NCBI GenBank assembly: GCA_947311845.1
Contig: CAMZMU010000107.1
Location: forward strand, 18,435,166-18,499,165
Reading direction: 5' to 3'
DNA from: Poa pratensis
Taxonomy: Eukaryota > Streptophyta > Magnoliopsida > Poales > Poaceae
DNA: 64,000 nucleotides
Shown here: positions 34,431-44,900 of the stretch, piece after piece
Numbering within the stretch: the first letter of the stretch is position 1
Layout: the number at the start of each line of letters is the position of its first letter
The notes under the pieces: model-generated
Databases searched by the model: none
Told to the model about the DNA's origin: nothing
Seen by the model: the letters and a program-made list of their open reading frames with translations, nothing else
Made by a program: the position numbers and the translations under genes

Positions 34431-37284
34431 CGTTCAAGGCGCCTCCCCTCCATCTACCTTGCCAACTATAGGACTGTGATTCTCCTTTTCGATGTTCTGG
34501 AGGAACACCGCATTCTCACCACCCTTGAAAATGGACTCAGAACCCTCGCCAAGCTTTCTCTCAGTCGCATCAATGCTTCAAGGGCTACTTACTGGCGACA
34601 AAGAGCCAAGATTCGGCACTGCACTCTTGGCGATGATAACTCGAGATATTTCCACCTTTGCGCCTCTGGACGGCTTCGCAAAAACCAAATAAAAGTCCTG
34701 GATGACGATGATGGAAACATTGTTTTCTCTCACGACGCCAAGGCTGACATCCTTCATTGCTTCTACCGTAACTTGCTTGGGGTGGCTCGGCCGACTACCT
34801 CCCACCTCGATTTATCCTCCCTCGTGCAATCTACATCTCTCGAGTCTCACCAAGCCGCTGCTCTCGCAGCCCCTTTCTCCATGGCTGAACTGCGCACTGC
34901 CGTCTACTCGATGAATGACAACTCCAGTCCCGGGCCGGACGGATTCGGGCCTGCTTTCTACAAGAAAAACTGGGACCTTGTCAAAGACTCTCTTCTTACC
35001 TCCCTGCAGCACTTCCACTCGCTCAAAGCCGACCTTCGTCCTATAAATAAATCTCACATCGTTCTTCTACGTAAGAAGGCTGGGGCAAATCGGCCGGATA
35101 ATTTCCGTCCTATCTCCCTTCAAAATTCCTGCCTTAAGTTCCTCACAAAATGCCTTACCCTTTGCCTTCGCCCGATGGTTCCTACCCTAGTTCATCCAGA
35201 CCAAACTGGCTTCATCTCGGGGCGCTCCATTGCGGAAAACTTCCTCTATGCGGCTGATATTGTCCAATCCTGCCATAAAAGAAACGCTCCTGCCGCCGTT
35301 TTCAAGCTTGACTTCCGCAAGGCCTTTGACTCGATCAGTTGGGATGCCCTTGATCGTATCCTTGAAGCCAAAGGCTTCCCCAAAATCTGGCGCGACCTAA
35401 TCAAAGCTATTAACGAATCTAGCCAGACTGCGGTTCTCCTCAATGGCACCCTTGGAAAATGGATTCAATGTCGTAGAGGCCTTCGCCAAGGCGACCCTCT
35501 CTCCCCCTTCCTCTTCGATTTTGTAGCTGACATCCTTCAACAGCTACTCCTTCATGCTTCCCATAAAGGCCAGCTCCTCCACCCTCTCGTGGACGACCTG
35601 CCTTGCCCCATTCTACAGTATGCCGACGACACTCTCATCATAATCCGTGCTATTCCCCAACATGTTGTCCACCTAAAAGAACTCCTCGACTCCTTCTCGA
35701 GCGCCACCGGCCTTGACATCAACTTCCATAAAAGCACTTTTGTGCCCATTAAAACTGACCCTCTCATTGCCTCCACCATGGCTGCCTCCTTTGGCTGCGC
35801 TGTGTCTTCCTTCCCTCAAACCTATCTTGGTCTCCCCCCTCTCCCTCCACAAACTCCGCTTCGCTGACTTCTCCCCTATCATCGCGAAATGTGACCTCCA
35901 CCTCACCGGATGGCGTGGGCGCTCCCTTCCCATCGGTGGGTGCCTCCTTCTCGTCAATTCGGTCATTACTGCTAAATTCGCTCATGCCATGAGCGCAGGC
36001 ATGCTTCCTGTTGGGGTCGTCGAGGCCATTGATAAACGTTGTCGTGCTTTCCTTTGGACGGGGGAGGAGACGTGCACTGGCGGCCACTGTAAGGTGGCTT
36101 GGGATGAGGTCTGAAAGCCTAAAAAACTTGGTGGTCTGGGAGTTCTCTCCATCTCGTACCAAAACTCCGCCCTTCTCTCGAAGTTTCTCTCTAAACTCCA
36201 CTCCCCCTCCGACGCTTCCTGGAATCTTTGGTTCCACCGGCAATACGGATGGTCTCATGGTCAGGACCTAGGGGAACCCCACTACCTTGACACCACTATG
36301 TGGAAGAGCATCATCAGCGGTCACGCCTCCTTCCGCCTCACTCCTCCGTCACCCTCGCCAACGGCAGCCACACTGCATTCTGGTTAGACTGCTAGATTGG
36401 CGACTCCCCCTTAGCACTCAATACCCCGCCCTCTTTTCGCACACCACGAGACCTCATGCTCAGGTCGCCGCTGTCCTGGGATCCGATGTCTCTCTCGGCC
36501 TTGTCCCTCGCCTCTCGTCGTGTGCTAATTCTGAACTGGCCTCTCTTATGGATGACCTCGAAACCATTAGCCTAAGCAATGAAGCCGATTCTCGAGTCTG
36601 CCGACACTCGCAAAAACCTTTCACGAACAAAGACTTCTATGCTAATTTTTTTAGGCATGTTACGAATGACGATCTGGCTGTGAAAGTTTGGGAAAATGCT
36701 GCACCTCTTAAGTGCAGGATCTTCAATTGGCTCGTGCGCCGCCGACGACTACCCACCAACGACAGACGCTTTCGCCACCAGCTTGGCGCAACTCCGAGCT
36801 GCCCCTTCTGCCCCCAGGTTGAGGGCGTCGATCACCTTCTGATTGGCTGCCACAAGGCCCAAGAAATGTGGGACTATTTCTTCCCGAACAACACGCATCA
36901 AATCTCTACCATCCATGAGCTTTGGATCACTCGATGTCGCGGTTACGCAGACTCCACTGTCTGTATTGCCATTGCATGGAGTATTTGGAAGCGGCGCAAC
37001 GCCAAAGTCTTTAATGGTATTGATGAACCGCTGGTGCTTGCCCGAGCAAGATGTATTGAAGACGTCCGCTTATGGGCTTATCGCTGCAATTCTCCGCTGG
37101 TTGCTAGTAGACTTAGGGCTTGGTGTCTCTCCTTTGAACCACCCTGATCTCCTCTCTACCCCCATGTATTTCACCTCCCCCCCACCCCCCACACCTATAA
37201 TTCTTTGTAAGCAGCTCTACACCTTCAAAAGGTAATAAAATGTTTAGGTTGGCTAAGCCCGCCGTAGTTACAGTAAAAAAAAAA
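34431..37284 (+). mobile_element. LINE L1b, 5'-truncated, nested in L1a
   Basis: The open frame from 34476 (463 codons) holds the RT: SRINASRATYWRQRAKIRH linker, NSSPGPDGFGPAFYK, NFRPISLQN, HPDQTGFISGRSI, FKLDFRKAFDSISW, RRGLRQGDPLSPFLF and the catalytic YADD at about 35620. A frameshift at about 35840 and a stop near 36114 break it. The zf-RVT region continues to 37147 (PLKCRIFNWLVRRRRLPTND, CPFCPQVEGVDHLLIGC). The 3' tail ends in ten A at about 37275-37284. An imperfect duplication CTGTTCC(C/T)GA flanks it (34420 and 37285). Endonuclease and ORF1 are missing. Confidence 0.87.
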
Positions 37285-37357
37285 CTGTTCCTGAGCCTGG
37301 GCTGTGGTTTCATTTTAATGGAACCGGGGATGCCATCCCTGTTTTTCTAAAAAAAAA

Positions 37358-37850
37358 CACCCTCGCAGTCGGCCAAATGCATGCAGCACCAGTGCACCAC
37401 TAGATGGTACGTCTGACAATTACCTCCAATAATTGCGGCTCGGAGTAACTTAATCACACTTTATCCTTTGTACTACTTAGCAAAGTTAGCCTTCATCTCA
37501 AAAAAAAAAAAAAAAACAAAGCTACCCTCATACATGAACCTAAAGACACCCTTGCTTTTGTTCAAAAAAAAAAGACTTTTTTTTTTTTGAAAACCTAATC
37601 CACGATTCTTCACCCACCGTAGTACTACTACATGTTTCTCGACGTTTCGAAGGTCCCCGGCCACTCTGGCGGGTTCCATTCCACGATTATCATAACAACA
37701 CGGACCGAACCAAAGCATATAGAAAGCCGGAGCCCCATTGGGCGACGCAGCCTTTTTGCCCGTTCGTCCACGCTGCGCTCCCCGACACCTGTTTCATTTT
37801 AAATTCAAATCCGGCGGCGTCGACGTGGCCGTCACCCTCCGTGTACGTCC
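37358..37850. other. A/T homopolymer-rich spacer; possible promoter of the antisense gene
   Basis: Contains poly(A) at 37500-37516, A10 followed by T12 near 37567-37589, then a GC-rich stretch. A TATA-like CATATAGAAAG lies near 37716 and a TTTAAATTCAAAT near 37797, both upstream of a CT-rich leader-like exon. Promoter assignment is inference. Confidence 0.35.
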
Positions 37851-38667
37851 CGAATTAACTAAGCGCTAAACCCTCCTAATCTCTAGCCTAGCCCCCCTCT
37901 CGCCGTGCCGGAGAGCCAATTCTCATCCCCCCTGAATTTTCTATCTTCCACTTGCGGAGTTCTAGACCGCTCCGGATCCTTCCAGACTCTTCGCCGGCCT
38001 CCGTTTTATAGCCCCGTGAGCGCCACCCGCCACCCCCATCAGCGCTCGCACTGCCCGTTCGTTGGCTTGCTAATGGAGCTCTGCTGGAGGATTCAAGGTA
38101 CCTTCTGGAGCCCTACTGTACTACTAATACTGCTACTGCCGCTAGATCTCGCTCCTCGATTCGATTTCATGTTAGAAGTAGCTGCGTCGGTGCTGGATCT
38201 GGGGTTTCGGTTTGCTGCTGCGTTTCGTGTGGATTTCGTTGGTAGCGATCGAGGTTGAAACTGGCGGATTTTGGATGCGGCTTGTTTGTTCTAGTGAGAT
38301 TCGTAGCAGATATGGTAGATTCCTGTAGGCTGCAATGCAGATTTTCTTTTTCGTTGAAATTTTTCGGCTAGGCATGCTACAGTACCTGTACTCTAGGAGA
38401 AGATAAATCACATAATTATTCTCATTTAACAAGATCAACTGCTAAATTTTCTACTAGCTCGGATGACTCATTAGTTTATTCTTATTGCATTCTGCATTAC
38501 GAGCAGTTTCTGTGTGGTAGGGTAGCAAATTCTACATTGCCCTTTTCGTTATTACTGGTAGCTATGTTATATGTCCGTTTCCATGTTTGTCAGTGTACAT
38601 AAGTACATTACTCAGTTTACATCGGTTACTGAATGTTGCTGACGTTTATGGTCCTTTGCTTGGCTAG

Positions 38668-38728
38668 ATGTTGCACGTGGCGGCACCAAGCATGAGGTAG
38701 CAACTGCATTACTTGCGGGGAAGCGCAA
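38668..38728 (+). ncRNA. star-arm exon of MIR444
   Basis: Positions 38688-38708 (starting AAGCATGAGG, ending GCAACTGCA) are complementary to the miR444 form at 42943-42963 with one mismatch and one G:U pair over 21 nt. Pairing extends on through ACTTGC and GGGGAAGC against MADS exon 3 antisense. It has lost the MADS reading frame, so it is conserved as an RNA arm, not as coding sequence. Confidence 0.8.
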
Positions 38729-38785
38729 GTGAGACACTGAAGCATGCATTACTCGTGGGGAAGGAGCAAGTAAGACACCGGAACA
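38705..38785 (+). repeat. 40-bp tandem duplication of the MIR444 splice-donor region
   Basis: TGCATTACTTGCGGGGAAGC at 38705 is followed by a second copy TGCATTACTCGTGGGGAAGG at 38745. Each copy ends in a potential 5' splice site: GCAA/GTGAG at 38729 and GCAA/GTAAG at 38770. The second site fits the donor consensus better. Confidence 0.8.
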
Positions 38786-39734
38786 TGTTATAATTCTTCA
38801 TCTCAATATGTATTACTTCAGCGGTTTTGATCACAGCACCAAGCTGTTGTTCCGCAACTGGTCATCTTTGGCATGTATTATTGAGTACCGGTGGGGATCT
38901 TGTTAAATTAATTCTCCTCTGGAGACATATTCGGTGCTGTAATACACCTTACTTGCATTTAGGAAGTGTAGCCCATCGTTATCATATCTGTCCATGTTTG
39001 TAGATCTGAACTTACCAGTACCAACTTGAAGTATCAACCAGTATGACTATTGCTTTGTAACAAGAACATGGACAAATCACAAATCAATGGCGATTATATG
39101 CCATTATAAACCACATAGCTGTTTTACTGTCATATAAGAGCAGAGGCAAGCATTTCTAACTATGAGGGGGCTGCAACTTTACATATTTTTTAGGATTTTA
39201 TAAGCAATCCACGGTTTGTCTCTGAAGTGCAGTTACGAGTATTTTGGTACATGTTCCGTTCATGCACCTCTGTTCAAGTACTCCAGATTTAGTAGTACCC
39301 CAGTGTCTCAAAAAGTTTCGATCACTGACGAGTGACAACTTAAGCACTTCTGCTAACAGCGACCACCATACACGTGAACCAATGAGGTATCATCTCAATG
39401 TTGCCACCCTATAGAACCTTCCAAGCAAGGGCCTCACTTTCTGTGAGTGTAGGCCCATAATGATCTATAGTTGACAACATCGTTGGACGGAGAGTGACAT
39501 CAGGATTTAGGACACCTTCACATAACGGTCATATTCTCAGGGATTAAAGCGGGTGATGGGTCGTGCAGGGTGACGCTGTCAACGGGCATTAAAGCAAAAT
39601 GGTATGGCATTATTTAACATATCCTTTAAGACATCAGGCATTTTGTTTTTGAATAACATCGATGCACACGCCAAACTTAGCAACGCAAAATAATCCCGTG
39701 TAACCATGTATTAACCTAGCTAACAGGCAGAGCG

Positions 39735-41177
39735 GAGAAAATGATAAAAAACCACCACAATTGAACACAAGGCGACGATGAACCACCACCTTTGAACTTT
39801 TTGACACATAAATACTACTATTGGGGCCATGTTGTGACGCAGAGCACTAATCTATTTGTTTAAGTCTGTTAACACGTTTCTGACAGCTTGGGCTCACCTG
39901 TCAGATCTACGTGGCAAAAAAAAAAAAGAGGTCAACGCTATATCTAATTAGCAGGCTACCACTCACATCACCGCGGCCGGACTCCGCCTCCGACGAACCA
40001 AGCTTCTCGCCACGACCGGCCGCTGCCGCGCCTCCAGCTCCCCACGCCATGGGCGCACCCCCCGCATCCCCACCGCATCTCGGCTGCAGTGCGCGTCACG
40101 GCGCCGCCACGCTCGCCGGCCGTCTCCGGTCCGTGTCGGCCCTCCGTGTCCACGATCTATTCTTGCTCTGCCGCTGGCGCCTGTCGGGCGACGCAGCCGA
40201 GCTTGCTGCGATGGCAGCAGATCCCCGGGCAGAAGATCAGGCCCAGCCGCGAGCTCCTCCACCCTCCACTCCCGGATCGAGTTCGAAGAGCTTGGCCACG
40301 ATGCCGGTGTATGCTGCCTCGTGCCGCTTCTCGTCGCCCGCGATGGCGCCGCAGATGCGGGCCAGCCACGCGTCGCCGTGCGCACCCAACTGGCGCGCCA
40401 TGTTGCCGTGGGAGATCGAAGTGGCGCGCTCCTGGACGTCGCCATGCCGGTTCTCCTCGGCGGACCAGCCGCTGATCCAGCGCGCCCACGCGTTCGCCGC
40501 GCCGTCCTCGCTCGTCAGGCTGCACAGCAGCCGTCTTGTGCACCTCCGTCTTGTGCACAACAGCCGTATTGTGCACAGCAGCAGCACCTCCGGGAGACCC
40601 GCGCCCGCGTGCACGGCTGGGACGCGGCGGCCCTCCTCGCCATACTCTTCCGCGCGCTTGACGTCCCTCTTGTGCTTCCCGAGCTTGCGGGGCGTGGAAA
40701 TCTCTGACTGGTGCGGGGCGAGCCGACGCTTGCGGCGAGCTCGGGGGAGGAGGAGCGATTGGGTCGGGTTGGGGGAGGAGGAGCGGCGGCGGCCAGAGCT
40801 GGTGATTGGGGCCGGAGCTCGGGGGAGGAGGAGCGGCGGCGGCCGAAGCTCGCGATTGGGAGCGATTCGGTTGCGTTGACTTGCGTGGTGTTCCAGGAAA
40901 GAAGACAAATTTGTATGGTAGCAGTAGCGGAGACGATGACAGGTGGGCCCGACGTGAATTTTAACACTTCGTTTTTCTTTCCTCTGTCAAATTTTTCCAG
41001 GTAGACCCGACAGGTGTGGTCGAACCGTCAGAAAACTTGTTAGCATGCTTAAACATAAGAATTAGTGCTCCGCGTCACAGACTAGCCCCAAAAGAGGTAT
41101 TTATGTGTCAAAAAACCCAAAGGTGGTGGTTCATCGTCGCCTTGTGTTCAATTGTGGTGGTTTTTTGTCATTTTCTC
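39735..41177. mobile_element. Pack-MULE, 1443 bp, with captured desaturase fragment
   Basis: Long terminal inverted repeats of about 200 bp start GAGAAAATGATAAAAAACCA on the left and read GAGAAAATGACAAAAAACCA from the right end. They keep matching through CAATTGAACACAAGGCGACG and AACCACCACCTTTG. The 9-bp target duplication is GGCAGAGCG (39726-39734) and GGCAGAGCC (41178-41186), 8 of 9 identical. Long TIRs with a 9-bp duplication are diagnostic of Mutator-like elements. There is no MURA transposase; the interior carries host gene sequence. It lies in the MIR444 intron, beyond the 3' end of the MADS coding sequence. Confidence 0.93.
40237..40908 (-). pseudogene. Pack-MULE chimeric ORF with acyl-ACP desaturase segment
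   Basis: An open frame of 223 codons. Residues about 131-157 read [20 protein letters not shown] then AEENRHGD. Residues 158-212 read [15 protein letters not shown], then [20 protein letters not shown] and [10 protein letters not shown]. These match plastid stearoyl-ACP desaturase, including the di-iron ligand motifs E-E-N-R-H and D-E-K-R-H. In the intact family about 40 residues separate AEENRHGD from the QERATF block, so that part is missing here. Residues 1-130 are unrelated, including a [19 protein letters not shown] piece and repeats around 40525-40590, probably from other loci. A working enzyme is very unlikely, but the frame is open and has an element-supplied upstream region. Confidence 0.75.
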
Positions 41178-41186
41178 GGCAGAGCC

Positions 41187-41950
41187 TAGTAGAGTCGTGG
41201 CCCGTTCTTACTTCTCATGATTTCCTTTAGATCATATAGTACATTGCGTGCATATAGTGATTCTGTTTGTGTTGTTTCCATGTGTACGAAGGTTCACCCA
41301 ATACTGAAATGTCTGGATTGAGAGGGACACTGGAGTCCAAGGTAGTAATTTCGGCCCACTAACTGGTGATGGCCCGGAGCTTTTAGTTTGGTTCAATGTG
41401 CGTGTCCAACTTGGTGTTAACAGCTTTCCCTGAAGATACACAAGATTCTAACGAAATAAGGTGATAGTAGCAGATCTAGTGAGCGTATTGGCCCTCCTTA
41501 CTTTATGTCACACTCTGCCACTCTTAAACCTCAGTGAGCAACGGACGGTTCACCGTGGATCTGGTTGACGTATCGCTTGGCAGCCAGCAAGGAATGTGTA
41601 CACACTAACTATGTGTAACAAAGTAACAAACCCTACTAGTTCCTCCCACCCTTATTGCTAGAATGTATAAAATACAGTTTCAGCAAATGATATTACAATC
41701 AGTATCATTCCAACAACCATTTAGATGCATGTTCAATACAGTAGAGACTCTGATAACATAATATGACCTGTTTGTAGTCTGTATAATAGAGCATCTTGTT
41801 TTGAAAATGTGGAATACCAGGAAATTGTCCATACCGTACTAGATCGTCTTAGGTCAGTCGAAGTCTGCTACATTTCAAAGCATAGGTTCTTGATTAAGCT
41901 CCTGTGAACTTCTTGGAATATTGCAATGTTTGGATTCTAGAAAAGAATAT
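41187..41950 (-). other. 3' flank of the MADS gene, probable 3' untranslated region
   Basis: Near 41384-41430 on the minus strand an AG acceptor (TATCTTCAG) precedes a short open stretch reading AVNTKLDTHIEPN then TAA, faintly like the C-terminal motif of AGL17-type proteins. Because exon 7 already ends in an in-frame TAA, this is at best an alternative last exon or its relic. Confidence 0.35.
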
Positions 41951-44900
41951 TTACCCCAATTCAGGAACACCTGTTTTGTTGTGTTCGGGTTCCTTGTGTC
42001 GTGATTGACTAGGTTCAAGATCAGCAGAAACATTTGCAGCTTGTACCATACAAAAGCTGTCTGGAGTGCTAGAGCTTTTATTTGCTGCTTGACAGCTCTC
42101 AAGCTGAAAATTAAGTCATTAGTTCACCTGTTTCTAAAAATGTGCCATCATTTGATTCAAGCTTCTGAGAAAAGGGCGTGCATTAAACCTGTCTACACAG
42201 TTCAATTTTCTGTTGTGACATGATGTTCAAGCTTCGACATAGTTCCATGTTTTCCTGGTGGATTAGATTTCCCTGTTGCACAGTTAGTTTAAAATTGGAA
42301 TGTTAATACAAAGTACACGCTTTCTACTCTTGCCGATTTCTTTGAAATATTTAAGGTCATTTATTATATACTGTAGTGACAAACCTTCCTGTGTAGATCT
42401 TCAATTTCACTTATCATAACGTGGTCCTGTTTGGTAGATGTTCGCTGCATTGTTAGATTGATGCAAACAGGAAAAATAAAATACGGATAATGATGAACAC
42501 ATGTAATGACCTTCCTCGTTTTGATGCTGCGTAGACTCATTTCAAGACGGTTCTCTAAACCCTGTAGGTCTGTCACACCTAAGCCAGAAAGCTCCTCCCC
42601 CATTAGTTGCCTACAACAATGCAAACAATTTTCTTACAGTAATTCGTGAATACACTTGATGATGGTCCCTAACTAAATGCCACCATGCTCCGACCCTGTT
42701 CGGCTAACATTAGTCTTGTTGTTTGAAGAGTCACTGTCAATCTCCATTTCAGAACAGTGATTACTCTGAGTGCATTCCATTTTGTAAAAAAAAATCTTTG
42801 TTCTAAAGTTAGCAGTTCTTACAGAGTTTTCCATGTGATCTTCAAATTATGTATAGATTACTCCCTTGTGGCATTAATGGTGGTTTATTTGCATTGCAGA
42901 ATCAATAGAAGATTATCATACTTGTGGCTTTCTTGCAAGTTGTGCAGTTGCTGCCTCAAGCTTGCTGCCTCCCTTTGCCAGAGCTATCAGCAAAACAGAA
43001 GGATTTGTCAGTTTCATTGAACTGCACATTTTATATCACAAACTTAATCTACAAATGAACGGCATAATATTTTAATGATATCTACTACTACCCAATAACT
43101 GCATATGTTTTTGGAATGGCATTATGCAAGTTTGATCGAACTTGCAGTACATGCAGGTATAGCCTTCTCTGATTTGAGTTATGGACCAGGCATTGACCAC
43201 TGATCACCTTGTTAGTACAGATTCAACCTCTGAAGTTATATTATCCACTTACGCATAATATTGGTACTTCAATAATTTAAAAAAAAAACTCTATGCAGAT
43301 GGGAGCTTTTTCTTTGAACAACTACAAAACAGGACATCCGAGGTGACCACACACTTGTCAGTCTACACCCTGCATCTCATCCTCTCTTCCATCCATTTGA
43401 ATAATCCTAACTAATTCAGGGGTGCTAATATACATACATGCGGTCCCACTAAGTCTCTGCATGATTCCTCTGAAACAAAGAAAATATAATTCCCATCTTG
43501 AATCATATCCCCTCGCCATGTTATGAAAAAATCAGGTCCTAAATAGCTTCAGGTAAAAAGAAAATCCATCTACAGCGAGTAGGTGATGATGGGCTTGAAC
43601 TGGATGCGCGTGAAGGTACGTTGAGCTCACTCCTGTCTCTTCCTTTTGGTGGTTATTGTGATTTCTTGTTGTATATTTTGGGTATCTTTGGGATGTACTG
43701 TTCATACAACAGACCAGCTGAGTCAGACATTGGCTAATTTCATTGGTGTAATTTCATCTTTAAAGTATAAAGATGCAAAATAAGGCCATGAAACATGTGA
43801 ATCCATGATTCTTCATTTTTCTTGACATATATCAAAATGGTCACTAAACAATGGCAATATGGGATAATGTTTGGAATGCACAAAACTTAACTAGTTATTC
43901 AAATAGCACTTCCTTTCTTACTTTTTTTTCGATAAAGGGAATATATATTAATATCATGAAGATACCAATTGCACCCAGCCTTTGCACCAACCAAAAAAGA
44001 AAATAAAAATAGAGAGAAAGACTCCGCCACGGTGATCAATCACTCGCAGCAGCAACACTCTAACCACCAAACATAAGCACCTAACCATCATAGGCAAGCT
44101 TCTGCCGGTCAATGGCTATTTCAAACATTGTTATCACTATTCATCATTGTTCCTTAAGTTGCATATCTTTGTTCCAGATCTGATTAATTTTTTCGAGGAT
44201 CCTGGGTGTTCTACACTAATGGTTTACAACATGTTTGCTCGTACAGGGTGTCATTTGAATTTTTGGAAGCGTTCAAGTGTACGACGTAAAGGAACATCTG
44301 GCAGCTATTCTAAACTTCTAAGCTGGCACCACAACAGGTACGAATGTGTGGTCAATTGGCTTCAGTGTAAAAGTCTGGATGTGAGATACCCAGCACATTC
44401 AGCATGCGCTCGTGATAACTTTTGGTTGCACACTTGCGTTATAGGAACTGTTACAGAGAAGCAAGGTACACTGCAAGTCTGCAATCAGTGTATTTCTTTG
44501 ACATGGAGTGCTACGTCAAACACAGGGTAATGTATAAAGTCAAAATATTAAATATCTCATATTTGCTGTTGGAGCATTTGTTAGTTAGTTAGCATCGTAG
44601 CTGTCTTGTAATTCTATTTGTAAACTCCTGAACCTTATCGCATGGTGTAGATAAGCCTTGCGTGGTTTAGATCTTTCTTGTACATCAAGTTGTAATCCTA
44701 CCGGTGTTGGTTAACCGGGCTATATAACACGCAGTGGTGCGACCCAGATGGGCAACGCATCTTAACCTAGTTTTGTTATATGGTATCAGAGCCTCTCCTC
44801 AAACACATCTAATCTGATTCCATGGCGAGCTCCTCGACCGCCGGCGCAACTGGGTCGCCCTTCGGCCAGCCGGTCACGGAGAAGCTTAACCGGAGCAACC

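Larger units (their letters stand above)
38098..39725. other. intronic DNA of the antisense gene left of the Pack-MULE
   Basis: Apart from the star-arm exon and its duplication, this is AT-rich intron-like DNA with no other supportable feature. Confidence 0.5.
37855..43020 (+). ncRNA. MIR444: MIR444-type natural-antisense miRNA gene (spliced primary transcript)
   Basis: The plus strand runs antisense to the 3' half of the MADS gene. The inferred exon 1 is the CT-rich leader ending GGATTCAAG/GTACC at 38097. Exon 2 follows TTGGCTAG at 38667 and ends at the donor CGCAA/GTGAG (38728), carrying the star arm. Exon 3 follows the acceptor TTTGCATTGCAG at 42899 and carries the mature miR444 sequences. 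Splicing out about 4.17 kb brings the arms together around a loop of about 20 nt (42900-42920), giving a hairpin of about 50 pairs. Rice MIR444 genes are known to be antisense to MADS-box targets and to need such splicing. Exon 2 is an inverted copy of MADS exon 3, which explains its origin. Transcript ends are guesses. Confidence 0.8.

Noticed and set aside
37905..38258. 117-codon plus-strand frame
   Set aside because: It spans the inferred exon 1 donor at 38097 of the antisense RNA and shows no domain; better read as leader sequence plus intron.
39911..40879. 322-codon plus-strand frame in the Pack-MULE
   Set aside because: It is the opposite strand of GC-rich captured sequence; the recognisable desaturase motifs are on the minus strand.
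41384..41430. Extra last exon of the MADS gene
   Set aside because: Exon 7 already ends in an in-frame TAA and this short stretch only weakly resembles a MADS C-terminus; kept as possible relic only.
44147..44530. 127-codon frame in MADS intron 2
   Set aside because: No motif, no start context, and intron location; likely chance.
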